From Enterovibrio norvegicus FF-33 (GTDB lineage: Bacteria > Pseudomonadota > Gammaproteobacteria > Enterobacterales > Vibrionaceae): a stretch of DNA of 64,000 bases. Position 1 is the first letter of the stretch. Each line of letters starts with the position of its first letter. The DNA lies in assembly GCF_000286835.2 (NCBI RefSeq), contig NZ_AJYD02000013.1, forward strand, positions 220,399 through 284,398, read 5' to 3'. Position numbers and translations under genes: made by a program. The notes beneath the pieces are model-generated. The model did not search any database, had not been told where the DNA came from, and was given only the letters and a program-made list of their open reading frames with translations. Shown piece after piece: positions 38,155-48,639 of the stretch.

Positions 38155-38308
38155 TTCAAACAAAAGTTCCCTTGAATTATCAACACAGTTAACGGTTCCG
38201 CAATGTCAGTCTAGGGTCTGACATTGTGCTCTGGTAGGCTACCTTTGACATTACAAGCAGATAGCTCGTTTTCTACCTGCTGTCTGAAAATATAATAAGG
38301 AAGATAGA

Positions 38309-38740
38309 ATGACTATTGAGCGCACTTTTTCAATCGTGAAGCCCGACGCCGTTGAACGCAATCTGATTGGCGCTATCTATCAGCGTATTGAAGCCGCTGG
38401 ACTGCGAGTTGTCGCAGCCAAAATGCTTCACCTGAACAAAGAAAAAGCGCAAGGCTTTTACGCAGAGCATGAAGGCAAACCTTTCTTTGATGATCTGGTC
38501 GAATTTATGACGTCTGGCCCTGTGATGGTGCAGGTTCTAGAAGGCGAAAATGCAATCGCAAATTACCGAGAGTTGATGGGCAAAACCAACCCTGAAGAAG
38601 CAGCATGCGGCACACTACGTGCAGATTATGCCGTTAGCATGCGTTTTAACTCGGTACACGGTTCTGACGCCCCCGCTTCTGCAGAACGTGAAATAGCCTA
38701 TTTTTTCGCCAGTGATGAGATTTGCCCTCGCAAAGCGTAA
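38309..38740 (+). CDS. ndk: Nucleoside diphosphate kinase
   Basis: 143 residues. The phosphohistidine lies in [22 protein letters not shown], and the N-terminal [13 protein letters not shown] is the family start. It balances nucleoside triphosphates. It is followed by a strong terminator. Confidence 0.98.
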   Translation: MTIERTFSIVKPDAVERNLIGAIYQRIEAAGLRVVAAKMLHLNKEKAQGFYAEHEGKPFFDDLVEFMTSGPVMVQVLEGENAIANYRELMGKTNPEEAACGTLRADYAVSMRFNSVHGSDAPASAEREIAYFFASDEICPRKA

Positions 38741-38759
38741 TCTACTGTGAAGGAACAGG

Positions 38760-38786
38760 AAAAAGGGAGCTTGCGCTCCCTTTTTT
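38760..38786 (+). terminator. Terminator of ndk
   Basis: Perfect stem AAAAAGGGAGC / GCTCCCTTTTT with a TTGC loop; T-tract follows. Confidence 0.92.
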
Positions 38787-38918
38787 ATTTTTGGCATATA
38801 ATAAGCCTACAAGTAACAGGTGGAATCCAGATCACAAAGACTGTACAATTTCGCGCCTTGATTTAAGGCTGTAAGCCCCTTATCAACCCGTATATAACCT
38901 GTTTCACGAGGCAATCTG

Positions 38919-40040
38919 ATGACAACGGAAAAAATCAATCTACTGGATTTTGATCGGCAAGCAATGCGAGCGTTTTTCGCTGACGAGTTAGGCGAAAAGG
39001 CGTTTCGTGCTGATCAGATCATGAAGTGGATGTACCATTTTGGTGTTGATGATTTCGATCAGATGAACAACATCAATAAAAAGCTTCGTGAAAAACTAAA
39101 AGCGAAATGCGAAATCCGCGCGCCAGAAGTTACGCTTGCAAAGCATTCAAGTGATGGAACCATCAAATGGGTAATGCGTGTCGGCAACCAAGACGTAGAG
39201 ACCGTTTATATCCCTGATGAAGACCGCGCAACGTTATGTGTTTCTTCACAAGTAGGCTGTGCGCTTGACTGCAAATTCTGCTCGACCGCTCAACAAGGCT
39301 TCAACCGTAACCTGAAAGTGTCTGAAATTATCGGTCAGGTATGGCGTGCAGCGAAAGAGATCGGTATCGAGAAGGACACAGGTCGTCGTCCTATCACCAA
39401 TATCGTAATGATGGGCATGGGCGAACCACTGCTTAACATGAAGAACCTGATCCCGTCACTTAATCTGATGCTCGATGATCTGGGGTTCGGCCTTTCTAAG
39501 CGTCGTGTCACCGTATCCACATCGGGTGTGGTTTCTGGTTTGGATCAGATGACAGACAAAATTGATGTGGCATTGGCCATTTCATTGCATGCACCTAATG
39601 ATGAGTTGCGTAGCCAGATTATGCCGATCAACGATCGTTATAACATTGCGACGTTTTTGGAATCAGTTCGTCGTTACATCGCATCGTCAAATGCGAACCG
39701 TGGTCGAGTGACCGTTGAATATGTGCTTCTGGATCATGTTAATGATGATATGGACCATGCGCGTCAACTCGCAGAGCTGTTAAAAGATACCCCTGCAAAG
39801 ATAAACTTGATTCCTTTTAACCCTTATCCTGGGTCACCATACAAGAAGCCAAGTAACTCTCGCATTGACCGTTTCATGAAAACATTGATGGAATACAATT
39901 ACACGGTCACCGTGCGCAAAACTCGAGGCGATGATATAGATGCAGCATGTGGTCAGCTTGTTGGTGATGTTATTGACCGCACCAAACGTACGCAGAGCAG
40001 ACTGAATGTTGAGGAGCAAATCCCAGTAAAATCAGTCTGA
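38919..40040 (+). CDS. rlmN: Dual-specificity rRNA/tRNA methyltransferase RlmN
   Basis: 373 residues, a radical-SAM enzyme. The cluster cysteines are in [19 protein letters not shown], with the methyl-carrying cysteine and its partner further along (the C-terminal AACGQL). It forms 2-methyladenosine at position 2503 of 23S rRNA and at 37 of some tRNAs. It begins the rlmN-pilW-rodZ-ispG-hisS cluster. Confidence 0.97.
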   Translation: MTTEKINLLDFDRQAMRAFFADELGEKAFRADQIMKWMYHFGVDDFDQMNNINKKLREKLKAKCEIRAPEVTLAKHSSDGTIKWVMRVGNQDVETVYIPDEDRATLCVSSQVGCALDCKFCSTAQQGFNRNLKVSEIIGQVWRAAKEIGIEKDTGRRPITNIVMMGMGEPLLNMKNLIPSLNLMLDDLGFGLSKRRVTVSTSGVVSGLDQMTDKIDVALAISLHAPNDELRSQIMPINDRYNIATFLESVRRYIASSNANRGRVTVEYVLLDHVNDDMDHARQLAELLKDTPAKINLIPFNPYPGSPYKKPSNSRIDRFMKTLMEYNYTVTVRKTRGDDIDAACGQLVGDVIDRTKRTQSRLNVEEQIPVKSV

Positions 40041-40062
40041 TCGCATAGACTGATAGGATGGG

Positions 40063-40821
40063 ATGATGGCAAGGACGCTTAGTACACTGTTATTGATGGG
40101 ATTATTAGCAGGCTGTGTCACAGTAACGGATAAGCAAAGTAACGTTAAGTTTGATAGTATTGATGCTGCTGAATCCCGAATCGCATTGGGTATTGCTTAT
40201 TTGAATGCAGGCCAGTGGGAGCGGGCGAGGGAAAACCTCGAAATGGCAGTGCAGTTTGCCCCTAGGTATTACCGTTCTTTGATCTCCTTTGCTCACTATT
40301 TGCAGCAAGTAGAAGAGTTCGAACAGGCAGAAGAACAGTACATCACGGCCCTTCGCTACTCTCCAAAAAACGGGGACGTTCAGAATAACTATGGCGTCTT
40401 TTTATGTCGCCAAGAACGTTATGATGAAGCGCAAAAGGCATTTGCGAAGGCCATTGCACAGCCTTACTATTACAAGTTGTCTGGAAGCTTTGAAAATGCG
40501 GCACTCTGCGCATTGAAAGCCGGTAAAACAGAGGATGCCAAGCTGTGGTTTGCCAAGGCTGTCGATCACGAACCGAATCGACCTTTATCTTCGGTACAGC
40601 TTGCGCGACTGGAAGTCAAAGATAACCAGTTCAACGATGCACGTTTGCGCTTATTCAAATTTCATAAGCGGTACGGTTATCGAGCGGGCTCTCTCTACAC
40701 ACTCATTGAGCTGGAGCATAAAGCTGAACGCCCTAGCGAAGTGGCAAGATATGCCAATTTGTTGGCCAGACAATATCCTGAATCTAACGAATATAGACAG
40801 TACTTAGCGAATGAATACTGA
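40063..40821 (+). CDS. pilW: Type IV pilus biogenesis lipoprotein PilW/PilF
   Basis: 252 residues. The lipoprotein signal ends in a lipobox (LLMGLLAGC), followed by TPR repeats from about residue 35 (IALGIAYLNAGQWERARENLEMAVQFAP). The family places PilQ secretin in the outer membrane. Two ATG codons stand side by side at 40063 and 40066. The gene overlaps rodZ by 11 bp. Confidence 0.93.
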   Translation: MMARTLSTLLLMGLLAGCVTVTDKQSNVKFDSIDAAESRIALGIAYLNAGQWERARENLEMAVQFAPRYYRSLISFAHYLQQVEEFEQAEEQYITALRYSPKNGDVQNNYGVFLCRQERYDEAQKAFAKAIAQPYYYKLSGSFENAALCALKAGKTEDAKLWFAKAVDHEPNRPLSSVQLARLEVKDNQFNDARLRLFKFHKRYGYRAGSLYTLIELEHKAERPSEVARYANLLARQYPESNEYRQYLANEY

Positions 40822-41785
40822 ACAAAACGAAGAGCAAGTGTTAGAGGTTGAGTTTACTCAACCGGGGAAGATACTAAAACAAGCCCGTGAGGCGTTAGGT
40901 CTTTCCGAACAAGACGTCGCAGATCGTCTAAGACTTCGTGTTTCCGTCATTCGAGACTTGGAAGAAAATTGTTGTGATAACAAGCAAATAGCTACGTTTA
41001 CTCGTGGCTATATTCGCTCTTATGCCAAACTCCTTGGCTTGAACGCAGATGATTTGCTCCGCGGCTATCAAGCAACGCCACAATCGGAAGAATCTTCGCA
41101 GAAAATGCAGAGTTTTTCTCGTAAAACGCGCCTTGATAAGCATGACAGTCGCGTCATGAGTTTAACTTGGGTGATTTTGGCCGTTGTTGTTGGCATCACT
41201 ACATTTTGGTGGTGGCAGAACCAACAAAATGATCCCTTGATGTCGTTGTCTGATGACTTTGTCGCGTTTACTCAATCGGAGAGTAGCGCCGATAACAATG
41301 AACAAATATCAGAAACAGAGACAACCCTGATCTCGCCTGTGGAACCAGAGGCTGAAGTGAGTGCCGCTGGTGTTGTCGTGCCTGAAATGGCCGTAAAAGA
41401 TGAGATTGTCGAAACAGATAGCATCACGGCATCGGCTCCTGCTGATGTTCAACCAAAGGTTGAAACAAGCCCTGAGGTCAACACACCATCTCCTGTGACC
41501 ACCGCATCGAATGCCGTGACAAGCAGCAATGAAGTCGCTAATCAATCGCCTACGCTTTCTTTGTCGTTTAAGGGGGATTGCTGGGTAGACATTCGAGATG
41601 CCAGTGGTAAGCGTTTGTTGACCGGAATTAAGTCTGCGGGCGAGACCGTAGATCTGTCTGGTAAAGCGCCGTTTAAAGTAGTGCTTGGCGCACCCGCTGC
41701 TGTAAACCTTGTCTACAATGGCGACAAAGTTGATTTAAGTAGTTACCCTTCTGGACGGGTAGCCCGTTTGAGCCTTCCGAAGTAA
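40811..41785 (+). CDS. rodZ: Cytoskeletal protein RodZ
   Basis: 324 residues: an N-terminal Cro/C1-like helix-turn-helix (LKQAREALGLSEQDVADRL, DNKQIATFTRGYIRSYAKLLGL), one membrane segment (WVILAVVVGITTFWWW), a Pro/Thr/Val-rich periplasmic linker and a DUF4115 domain ending at the C-terminus (CWVDIRDASGKRLLTG). It links MreB to the cell wall and sets rod shape. Confidence 0.95.
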   Translation: MNTEQNEEQVLEVEFTQPGKILKQAREALGLSEQDVADRLRLRVSVIRDLEENCCDNKQIATFTRGYIRSYAKLLGLNADDLLRGYQATPQSEESSQKMQSFSRKTRLDKHDSRVMSLTWVILAVVVGITTFWWWQNQQNDPLMSLSDDFVAFTQSESSADNNEQISETETTLISPVEPEAEVSAAGVVVPEMAVKDEIVETDSITASAPADVQPKVETSPEVNTPSPVTTASNAVTSSNEVANQSPTLSLSFKGDCWVDIRDASGKRLLTGIKSAGETVDLSGKAPFKVVLGAPAAVNLVYNGDKVDLSSYPSGRVARLSLPK

Positions 41786-41800
41786 TTCAGAGTACACCTA

Positions 41801-42919
41801 ATGCATACCGAATCTCCTATTAAGCGTCGCCCGTCAACGCGTATTTATGTGGGCAACGTGCCAATCGGCGATGGCGCACCAATTGCCGTTCAGTCAATGA
41901 CGAATACTCGAACCACAGACGTCGCAGCGACTGTCGCTCAAATTAATGCACTGGAAAAAGTGGGTGCAGATATTGTTCGTGTTTCAGTACCGACCATGGA
42001 AGCGGCGGAAGCATTCAAACTGATCCGCGAGCAAACTAACATGGCGTTGGTTGCTGATATCCATTTCGATTACCGCATTGCTTTGCGCGTTGCCGAGTAT
42101 GGCGTGGATTGTCTTCGTATCAACCCAGGTAACATTGGTAATGAGCAACGTATTCGATCTGTGGTTGATGCGGCTCGTGACAAAAACATTCCAATCCGCA
42201 TTGGTGTTAATGGCGGATCGTTGGAACGTGAAATTCAAGAAAAATATGGCGAGCCAACCCCAGAAGCTTTGGTGGAATCGGCAATGCGCCATGTTGATAT
42301 TTTAGATCGCCTTAACTTTGACCAGTTTAAAGTGAGCGTGAAAGCGTCTGATGTCTTTTTGGCAGTAGAATCTTATCGTCAATTGGCTAGACGCATTGAT
42401 CAGCCATTACATCTGGGTATTACAGAAGCCGGTGGCGCCCGCGCGGGTGCCGTGAAGTCGGCGGTTGGTTTAGGTATGCTGCTGAGCGAAGGTATCGGTG
42501 ATACTCTGCGTATCTCGCTTGCGGCGGATCCAATTGAAGAAATTAAAGTTGGCTTTGATATATTGAAATCGCTGCGCATTCGTTCGCGCGGTGTTAACTT
42601 TATTGCTTGTCCAACATGCTCCCGCCAGGAGTTTGATGTGATTGGCACCGTTAACGCGCTAGAGCAGCGTCTGGAAGATGTTGTGATACCGATGGACGTG
42701 TCCATTATAGGTTGTGTGGTTAACGGTCCCGGCGAAGCTGAGGTCTCTCATATTGGTGTGGCCGGAAGCAATAAGCGCAGTGCTTACTATGACGACGGGA
42801 TTCGCCAGAAAGAACGTTTTGATAATGACAACCTGATCGATGAGCTGGAAGCGAAGATCCGGGCTAAAGCTTCAATGCTGGATGAGAACAACCGCATTGA
42901 CGTAAACACGCAGGAGTAA
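41801..42919 (+). CDS. ispG: 4-hydroxy-3-methylbut-2-enyl diphosphate synthase IspG
   Basis: 372 residues. A TIM-barrel ([20 protein letters not shown]) is joined to a [4Fe-4S] domain with cysteines in ACPTCSRQ and [10 protein letters not shown]. It carries out the penultimate step of the MEP isoprenoid pathway. It is 15 bp after rodZ. Confidence 0.97.
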   Translation: MHTESPIKRRPSTRIYVGNVPIGDGAPIAVQSMTNTRTTDVAATVAQINALEKVGADIVRVSVPTMEAAEAFKLIREQTNMALVADIHFDYRIALRVAEYGVDCLRINPGNIGNEQRIRSVVDAARDKNIPIRIGVNGGSLEREIQEKYGEPTPEALVESAMRHVDILDRLNFDQFKVSVKASDVFLAVESYRQLARRIDQPLHLGITEAGGARAGAVKSAVGLGMLLSEGIGDTLRISLAADPIEEIKVGFDILKSLRIRSRGVNFIACPTCSRQEFDVIGTVNALEQRLEDVVIPMDVSIIGCVVNGPGEAEVSHIGVAGSNKRSAYYDDGIRQKERFDNDNLIDELEAKIRAKASMLDENNRIDVNTQE

Positions 42920-42972
42920 GCCAAACGGCTTGCTTCAAGACAGAATATAAAAGATCGGTTTCGAGAGTAAAC

Positions 42973-44241
42973 GTGGCGAAAACAATTCAAGCGATTCGAG
43001 GCATGAACGATTGCCTCCCAACACAAACCCCACTTTGGCAAAAAGTTGAGGGTACAGTTAAAGACGTGATCAGCGCGTACGGCTACAGCGAAGTGCGTAT
43101 GCCGATCGTCGAAATGACCCATCTGTTTTGTCGTGCTATCGGTGAAGTCACCGATGTGGTTGAAAAAGAGATGTACACCTTTGAGGATCGCAATGGCGAC
43201 AGCCTAACCTTGCGTCCAGAAGGAACCGCAAGCTGTGTCCGTGCGGGTATTGAAAACGGTCTGCTGTATAACCAAGAACAACGCCTGTGGTACATGGGTC
43301 CAATGTTCCGTCATGAGCGTCCTCAGAAAGGTCGTTACCGTCAGTTCCACCAGTTTGGTGTTGAAGTCTTTGGCCTGAATGGCCCTGATGTTGACGCAGA
43401 GTTGATCATGATGACAGCCCGCCTGTGGCGTGAGTTGGGTATTCATGAGCATGTTCGTTTAGAGCTTAACTCCATTGGCTCGCCAGAAGCGCGTGCAGAT
43501 TACCGTGAAGCGCTGGTCGACTTCTTGATGCAACATGAGGCGGTTTTGGATGAAGATTGCAAACGTCGTATGCACACCAATCCATTGCGTGTTCTCGATT
43601 CTAAAAATCCAGAAATTCAAGCGGTACTAACGGATGCACCTAAGCTATCTGCGTACCTAGATGATGAATCAAAACAACATTTTGCAGGTCTGTGTGAACT
43701 GTTGGACGCTGCAGGCATCCAATACACAGTTAACGAGAAATTGGTTCGCGGTCTTGATTACTACAACCGTACCGTTTTCGAGTGGATCACTGAAAGCTTA
43801 GGCTCTCAGGGTACCGTGTGTGGTGGCGGTCGTTATGATGGCTTAGTGGAACAGCTGGGTGGTAAAGCAACGCCAGCCGTTGGTTTTGCTATGGGTGTCG
43901 AGCGTCTGGTACTACTGATGGAAACACTGGAGCTACATGAAACCCGACCTGCTGTTGATGTTTACATGGTCACTGCGGGTGAAGGTACATTAGCTGCAGG
44001 TATGCAATTGGCGGAGCTCCTACGTGAACGCGTACCGGGTCTTCGTGTTATGACTCACTTCGGTGGTGGCAACTTTAAGAAGCAATTTAAACGTGCGGAT
44101 AAAGTGGGCGCATCGGTCGCACTGGTACTCGGTGAAGATGAAGTGGCAAACAAAGTCGTGACTTATAAAGATCTTAAAGGTGGCGAGCAGCTGACCATTA
44201 CTCAGGATGATGTAGCCGAAAAACTGGCTCAACTAGTTTAA
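42973..44241 (+). CDS. hisS: Histidyl-tRNA synthetase
   Basis: 422 residues with a GTG start preceded by GAGAGTAA. Class II motifs: motif 2 in [22 protein letters not shown], the histidine motif [15 protein letters not shown] and motif 3 in [13 protein letters not shown], with the C-terminal anticodon domain. It charges tRNA-His. It is followed 13 bp later by yfgM. Confidence 0.98.
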   Translation: MAKTIQAIRGMNDCLPTQTPLWQKVEGTVKDVISAYGYSEVRMPIVEMTHLFCRAIGEVTDVVEKEMYTFEDRNGDSLTLRPEGTASCVRAGIENGLLYNQEQRLWYMGPMFRHERPQKGRYRQFHQFGVEVFGLNGPDVDAELIMMTARLWRELGIHEHVRLELNSIGSPEARADYREALVDFLMQHEAVLDEDCKRRMHTNPLRVLDSKNPEIQAVLTDAPKLSAYLDDESKQHFAGLCELLDAAGIQYTVNEKLVRGLDYYNRTVFEWITESLGSQGTVCGGGRYDGLVEQLGGKATPAVGFAMGVERLVLLMETLELHETRPAVDVYMVTAGEGTLAAGMQLAELLRERVPGLRVMTHFGGGNFKKQFKRADKVGASVALVLGEDEVANKVVTYKDLKGGEQLTITQDDVAEKLAQLV

Positions 44242-44254
44242 GAGAGGACAAATC

Positions 44255-44860
44255 GTGGACGTCTACACCACAGAAGAACAGCAAGTCGAAGCAATTAAGT
44301 CGTGGTGGCGGGAAAATGGCAAAGCCATTTTCCTCGGCGCAGTGATTGGTTTGGGCGGTCTTTATGGATGGCGCTATTACCAGTCAGAGCAAGAAACGAG
44401 CCGTGAACAGGCATCAGAAGCTTACATGCAAGTGGTCGGTGCGTTGGCCGCGGGTGATGCTGAAGCCGAAGAGAAAGCAACAGCATTTCTTCAGTCTCAT
44501 GACGGTGCTTACACGGCGTTAGTGGAACTGCAATTGGCGAAGTCCTTTGTGGAAGCTGGCGATTTGGCTAAAGCGGCGGAGCAACTTCGTTCGGTTAAAA
44601 CCGCAAAAGATGATGCCTTGAAAGCAACGGCAACTGTGCGTCTAGCACGTATTGAAGCACAGCAAGGTAACTTTGATGCTGCGTTAAAAGAGCTAGATGG
44701 TGTGACTGGCGACAGCTGGAAACCACAGGTTGAAGAGCTTCGTGGTGATATTGAATTGCGTAAAGGCGATACTAATGCGGCGCGTTCAGCGTACGCAGCA
44801 TCCATTGCCGCCGCGTCTAATCCTGTTGTTCAAATGAAACTGGACAACCTGCCTCAGTAA
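44255..44860 (+). CDS. yfgM: YfgM, membrane-anchored TPR protein (ancillary SecYEG translocon subunit)
   Basis: 201 residues, GTG start with AGAGGAC upstream. The cytoplasmic start VYTTEEQQVEAIKSWWREN is followed by a membrane segment (AIFLGAVIGLGGLYGW) and a TPR-rich periplasmic domain. Known in E. coli to associate with PpiD and the SecYEG translocon. It lies 9 bp before bamB, the conserved order. Confidence 0.93.
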   Translation: MDVYTTEEQQVEAIKSWWRENGKAIFLGAVIGLGGLYGWRYYQSEQETSREQASEAYMQVVGALAAGDAEAEEKATAFLQSHDGAYTALVELQLAKSFVEAGDLAKAAEQLRSVKTAKDDALKATATVRLARIEAQQGNFDAALKELDGVTGDSWKPQVEELRGDIELRKGDTNAARSAYAASIAAASNPVVQMKLDNLPQ

Positions 44861-44869
44861 GGTTTGAGT

Positions 44870-46030
44870 ATGATGCGCAAGGGATGGAAACGTGTTAGTG
44901 CAGTAGCCTTGCTTGGAACACTGCTTATTGGTTGTGCCGGTGAAGAAGATTCGATTGTCATGGCACCTGTGCCTGTGGTTGAGAATACTTTTACGCCCGA
45001 GTCATTTTGGTCATCTAACGTCGGTGATGGTGTTGGGCGCTATTATAGTAACCTCACCCCAGCTTACGAATATGGCAAAGTGTATGCAGCGGATCGTGGT
45101 GGTGAAGTAAAAGCCATTGACGGTGAAACAGGAAAAACGCTGTGGGCGGTTAACTTAAGTTCAGAAAAGCCTGCGTTAATCTCCGGTGGTATTACGGCAT
45201 CGTACAGTAAGTTGTATCTGGGCACCGAAACAGGTGAACTGATTGCACTGGATGAAGAAACCGGAGATCTGGTTTGGCGTATTAACGCGGGTGGTGAAAT
45301 CTTGTCGAAACCACTAGCGGACGAAAGCCTGATTGTGGTAAATACGAGTCGCGGTGAATTGGCAGCCTTTGATGCTGAATCCGGTGAAGAGCGCTGGCGT
45401 ATTTCTACCGATGTTCCCAATCTGACGTTACGTGGTGATAGCTCACCGGTTGCTATCTCTGGTGGTGTGTTCTGGGGAATGGCAAATGGTCGCTTAGGTG
45501 CCGCTTTCATCGAAAACGGTAACATCATTTGGCAGCAAACTGTGGCAAGCCCTAAAGGTGCAACAGAAATCGATCGTTTGGTTGATGTTGATGCGACGCC
45601 GGTGATTTCAGGTTCGCTACTTTACGCCGTTGGTTACAATGGTCAGCTAGTGGCAATTGATTTGCGTTCAGGAAGACCAGCATGGAAGCGCACCTACAGT
45701 TCAACAACGGATTTCTTGGTGGTGGGCAGCTATTTGTTCCTTGTCACCGATAAAGACCATGTTGTCGCCGTTGATGCACGCAGTGGTACAGAGCTTTGGC
45801 AAAATCGCGATCTTGAATATCGCCAGCTAACAGCTCCAGTCGCCATTTCTGGTTATGTTGTGGTGGGAGATGCGGAAGGTTATCTGCATTGGCTTGACCC
45901 AACAACGGGTGAATTTGTCGCTCAACAACAACTGGATGACAGCGGCATTGCGGTAGCGCCAATAAAAGCGGATGACGCGTATATTGTTATCACGCGCGAT
46001 GGTCGTATTAGTAAAAAGCAAACGCAGTAA
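44870..46030 (+). CDS. bamB: Outer membrane assembly lipoprotein BamB
   Basis: 386 residues from the ATG at 44870; a TTG two codons earlier is less likely. The lipobox is LLIGC after a hydrophobic signal. The rest is an eight-bladed beta-propeller with repeats of the PQQ-type (GKVYAADRGGEVKAIDGETGKTLW, RIVGSYLFLVTD and so on). It is part of the BAM complex that inserts outer membrane proteins. Confidence 0.96.
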   Translation: MMRKGWKRVSAVALLGTLLIGCAGEEDSIVMAPVPVVENTFTPESFWSSNVGDGVGRYYSNLTPAYEYGKVYAADRGGEVKAIDGETGKTLWAVNLSSEKPALISGGITASYSKLYLGTETGELIALDEETGDLVWRINAGGEILSKPLADESLIVVNTSRGELAAFDAESGEERWRISTDVPNLTLRGDSSPVAISGGVFWGMANGRLGAAFIENGNIIWQQTVASPKGATEIDRLVDVDATPVISGSLLYAVGYNGQLVAIDLRSGRPAWKRTYSSTTDFLVVGSYLFLVTDKDHVVAVDARSGTELWQNRDLEYRQLTAPVAISGYVVVGDAEGYLHWLDPTTGEFVAQQQLDDSGIAVAPIKADDAYIVITRDGRISKKQTQ

Positions 46031-46052
46031 CATCAAGCGTTTATAAATTATT

Positions 46053-46082
46053 CGGCTCCTGGACCCTAAGGTTCAGGAGCCG
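46053..46082. other. Long hairpin between bamB and der
   Basis: A 13-bp stem (46053-46065 with 46070-46082, one G-T pair) closed by CTAA. No T-tract follows, so it is either a factor-dependent terminator, an RNA end protector or a processing site between bamB and der. Confidence 0.75.
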
Positions 46083-46118
46083 CTGTTATTAATGAATATG
46101 AGATTTTAAGAGGTCAGT

Positions 46119-47615
46119 ATGATTCCTGTAGTAGCCCTTGTTGGGCGTCCAAATGTGGGGAAGTCGACACTCTTTAACCGGCTGACAAGGACGCGCGATG
46201 CGCTGGTGGCCGATTTTCCGGGTTTGACCAGGGATCGTAAATACGGAAAAGCCATGCTGGGTGAGCATGAGTTCATTGTGGTGGACACTGGTGGTATCGA
46301 CGGTACCGAAGAAGGTGTTGAAACCAAAATGGCTGAGCAGTCACTGGCGGCGATTGAAGAAGCGGATGTCGTGTTGTTCATGGTTGATGGCCGCGCAGGC
46401 CTGACGGTTGCAGATGAAGCGATTGCGCAGCATCTTCGCAGCCGTGAAAAGACAACCTTCCTTGTGGTGAACAAAGTCGACGGTATTGATGCTGATGCTG
46501 CCAGTGCGGAATTCTGGCAGTTAGGCATGAGCAACATGTTCCAAATCGCTGCGGCGCATGGACGTGGTGTACTTGGTCTGATTGACCGTGCATTAAAACC
46601 GTTTGCAGAATCGCTGGCTGAACAAGAAGCTGACGAGGAAGGCTTGGTTGATTTAACTGGCGAGCAAGACTTTGAAGACGAAGACAAAGAGCTGACTGAG
46701 GAAGATGCGGAATCGGCGCTAGAGCGTCTGCGTAATCGTCCGATCAAGTTCAGTATCATTGGTCGTCCAAACGTGGGTAAATCGACACTGACTAACCGTA
46801 TTCTTGGCGAAGACCGTGTCGTGGTATTCGATATGCCTGGTACCACACGTGATTCCATCTACATTCCGATGGAGCGTGATGGCCGTGAATACGTGATCAT
46901 TGATACAGCCGGTGTTCGCCGTCGTAAGCGTGTGAACGAAAAAGTAGAGAAGTTCTCTGTTATTCAAACGCTGAAAGCCATTGAAGATGCCAACGTTGTG
47001 TTATTGGTGATTGATGCGCGTGAAAACATTTCAGACCAAGACCTAAGCTTGTTGGGCTTTGCGTTGAACGCTGGCCGTTCAATCGTGATCGCCGTGAACA
47101 AATGGGATGGTCTGGACAATGATGTGAAAGACCGCGTGAAGTCAGAACTTGATCGTCGTCTTGGCTTTGTTGATTTCGCCCGTATTCACTTTATTTCTGC
47201 ATTGCATGGAACCGGTGTTGGTCACTTGTTTGAGTCAATTCAAGAAGCGTATGAGTCTGCGACTAAGCGTATTAGCACTTCAATGCTGACTCGAATCATG
47301 AGTATGGCGCAAGATGATCACCAGCCACCAATGATCCGTGGACGTCGTGTGAAGCTGAAATATGCGCACGCAGGCGGTTACAATCCACCAATCATTGTTA
47401 TTCATGGTAACCAAGTGCGTGAGCTGCCCGCTGCGTACAAACGTTACCTGATGAACTACTACCGCAAATCACTGAAAATCATGGGTACACCAATTCGCAT
47501 TCAGTTCCAAAACAGCGAAAACCCGTTTGAAGGCAAGAAAGAAAACCTGACTATCTCTCAGTCTCGCCAACGTAAGCGACTGATGGATATGGTAAAACAT
47601 CGCGGTAAGAAGTAA
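46119..47615 (+). CDS. der: GTPase Der (EngA)
   Basis: 498 residues with two tandem GTP-binding domains: each begins GRPNVGKST (about residues 8-16 and about 216-224) and includes DTGG/DTAG and NKVD/NKWD motifs. They are separated by an acidic linker and followed by a KH-like domain. It takes part in 50S subunit assembly. The ATG has GAGGT upstream. A terminator follows. Confidence 0.98.
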   Translation: MIPVVALVGRPNVGKSTLFNRLTRTRDALVADFPGLTRDRKYGKAMLGEHEFIVVDTGGIDGTEEGVETKMAEQSLAAIEEADVVLFMVDGRAGLTVADEAIAQHLRSREKTTFLVVNKVDGIDADAASAEFWQLGMSNMFQIAAAHGRGVLGLIDRALKPFAESLAEQEADEEGLVDLTGEQDFEDEDKELTEEDAESALERLRNRPIKFSIIGRPNVGKSTLTNRILGEDRVVVFDMPGTTRDSIYIPMERDGREYVIIDTAGVRRRKRVNEKVEKFSVIQTLKAIEDANVVLLVIDARENISDQDLSLLGFALNAGRSIVIAVNKWDGLDNDVKDRVKSELDRRLGFVDFARIHFISALHGTGVGHLFESIQEAYESATKRISTSMLTRIMSMAQDDHQPPMIRGRRVKLKYAHAGGYNPPIIVIHGNQVRELPAAYKRYLMNYYRKSLKIMGTPIRIQFQNSENPFEGKKENLTISQSRQRKRLMDMVKHRGKK

Positions 47616-47637
47616 TCATACTGTGAAAAGAAGAAAG

Positions 47638-47661
47638 CCGACCTTAGTGGTCGGTTTTTTT
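47638..47661 (+). terminator. Terminator of der
   Basis: Stem CCGACC / GGTCGG with a TTAGT loop and seven T. Confidence 0.92.
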
Positions 47662-47674
47662 ATGCCTGTCATTT

Positions 47675-47820
47675 ATGCCAACCGGAACAAGTATTCAGTC
47701 ACTCTTGATGAACAAGCCCCTTGTGTGTGGTTGCTTATGTATTAGTCGCGTAACGACTGAGTGCAATCTCTTCCTTGCTCTTGTTGATTTTGCCTGCGCA
47801 AAGTTTAGTCCGATTACTAT
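47675..47820. repeat. MITE-like intergenic repeat, copy 2 (after der), degraded
   Basis: About 146 bp sharing with copy 1 (24594-24755) the segments GTATTCAGTCA, GCAATCTCTTCCT, GCTCTTG, GATTTT and GCGCAAA/TCGCAAA in the same order and spacing. The terminal repeats are damaged: ATGCCAACCGGAACAA at one end, TTAGTCCGATTACTAT at the other. It lies directly after the der terminator. Confidence 0.7.
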
Positions 47821-48373
47821 TAGCCGAAACGATGAAGATTGAATGACAGTTCATGTAATTTATACATTGGCGATATTCTTCCGATAATCTGTGGGTAGTA
47901 TCGCCATTCATTAGCGTCTATTTGATTAAAACTCGCATGATCTGACACTATTGATGTGTGATCTGTTGCTTATTTTGCAGTCTAATATAGATCTTTGTCA
48001 CATTTAGGGGAGCATGAAAGCGAGAAATATCGTTCTAGGGCACTAAGGTGATTTTTTACTCGGCTACTAAAGCAACTTGTATTTACTAAATACTGATAAA
48101 TTTGATAATTTTTAAGTTTATTGGAGTTTTATATTGCTTAAAATCCATATACAGAACATGTAACTTATGCTTTCGGGAGTTGTATTGATAAATATTCTTT
48201 TAGGGGTAGATCGCTGATCGGATCCCATAAACACCTCGATCAGACGATCTTGATAGGATCCAGCGAGAGGCTGTTCTGTTAGATCTCAGCGTTAAGTTAG
48301 AATAGCGCGTAAAACGAATACAGAAAATATGGGCGTATAAAAGTGCGACTTGGACAGCTAAGGGGAATGATGT
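47821..48373. other. Non-coding region before yfgJ with a dense GATC cluster
   Basis: About 550 bp, AT-rich, with no gene that I can support. Seven GATC sites (48209, 48216, 48221, 48238, 48246, 48257, 48282) occur in 77 bp. A small ORF on the minus strand in this area (48200-48493) has no supporting features. Confidence 0.5.
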
Positions 48374-48610
48374 ATGGAAAATAACTGCCCAGAGTGTGGT
48401 GTGGTAATGCGTTGGGAACAGGGCACGTATCGCTGTGGACCTTGCGATAAAGTCTTTATAAAACAGGGGTATTGTCAAACCTGCGACGTGCAATTAGAAA
48501 AGCTGCAGGCGTGTGGTTCGACGAATTATTTCTGCAATCAGTGCAATGAGTTGAAGTCTCGCTCGAGCGCGAGAATTGTATTTGAGACACAAAAAACGGC
48601 GTCGCAATGA
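48374..48610 (+). CDS. yfgJ: Zinc-ribbon protein YfgJ
   Basis: 78 residues with paired cysteines CPECG, CGPCD, CQTCD and CNQCN, two zinc-ribbon halves. The layout (ENNCPECGVVM...RCGPC...CQTCDVQLEKLQACGSTNYFCNQC) matches the small E. coli protein YfgJ, which is also encoded between der and xseA. The function is unknown. It is convergent with xseA. Confidence 0.85.
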   Translation: MENNCPECGVVMRWEQGTYRCGPCDKVFIKQGYCQTCDVQLEKLQACGSTNYFCNQCNELKSRSSARIVFETQKTASQ

Positions 48611-48617
48611 CACCGTT
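48591..48617 (-). terminator. Probable terminator of xseA
   Basis: On the minus strand AACGGTGTC and GACGCCGTT pair with one mismatch around a 5-base loop, followed by six T. It overlaps the end of yfgJ. Confidence 0.7.
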
Positions 48618-48639
48618 CTAGGCGTGCTTTGACGCGATC

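Noticed and set aside
46106-46858. A 250-codon open frame opposite the 5' half of der
   Set aside because: It lies entirely in the antisense of a highly conserved gene; its Ser/Arg-rich composition is the shadow of Der codons. No ribosome site or family match.
48200-48493. A 97-codon minus-strand frame over the yfgJ start
   Set aside because: It overlaps the supported zinc-ribbon gene and an AT-rich leader, with no family pattern.
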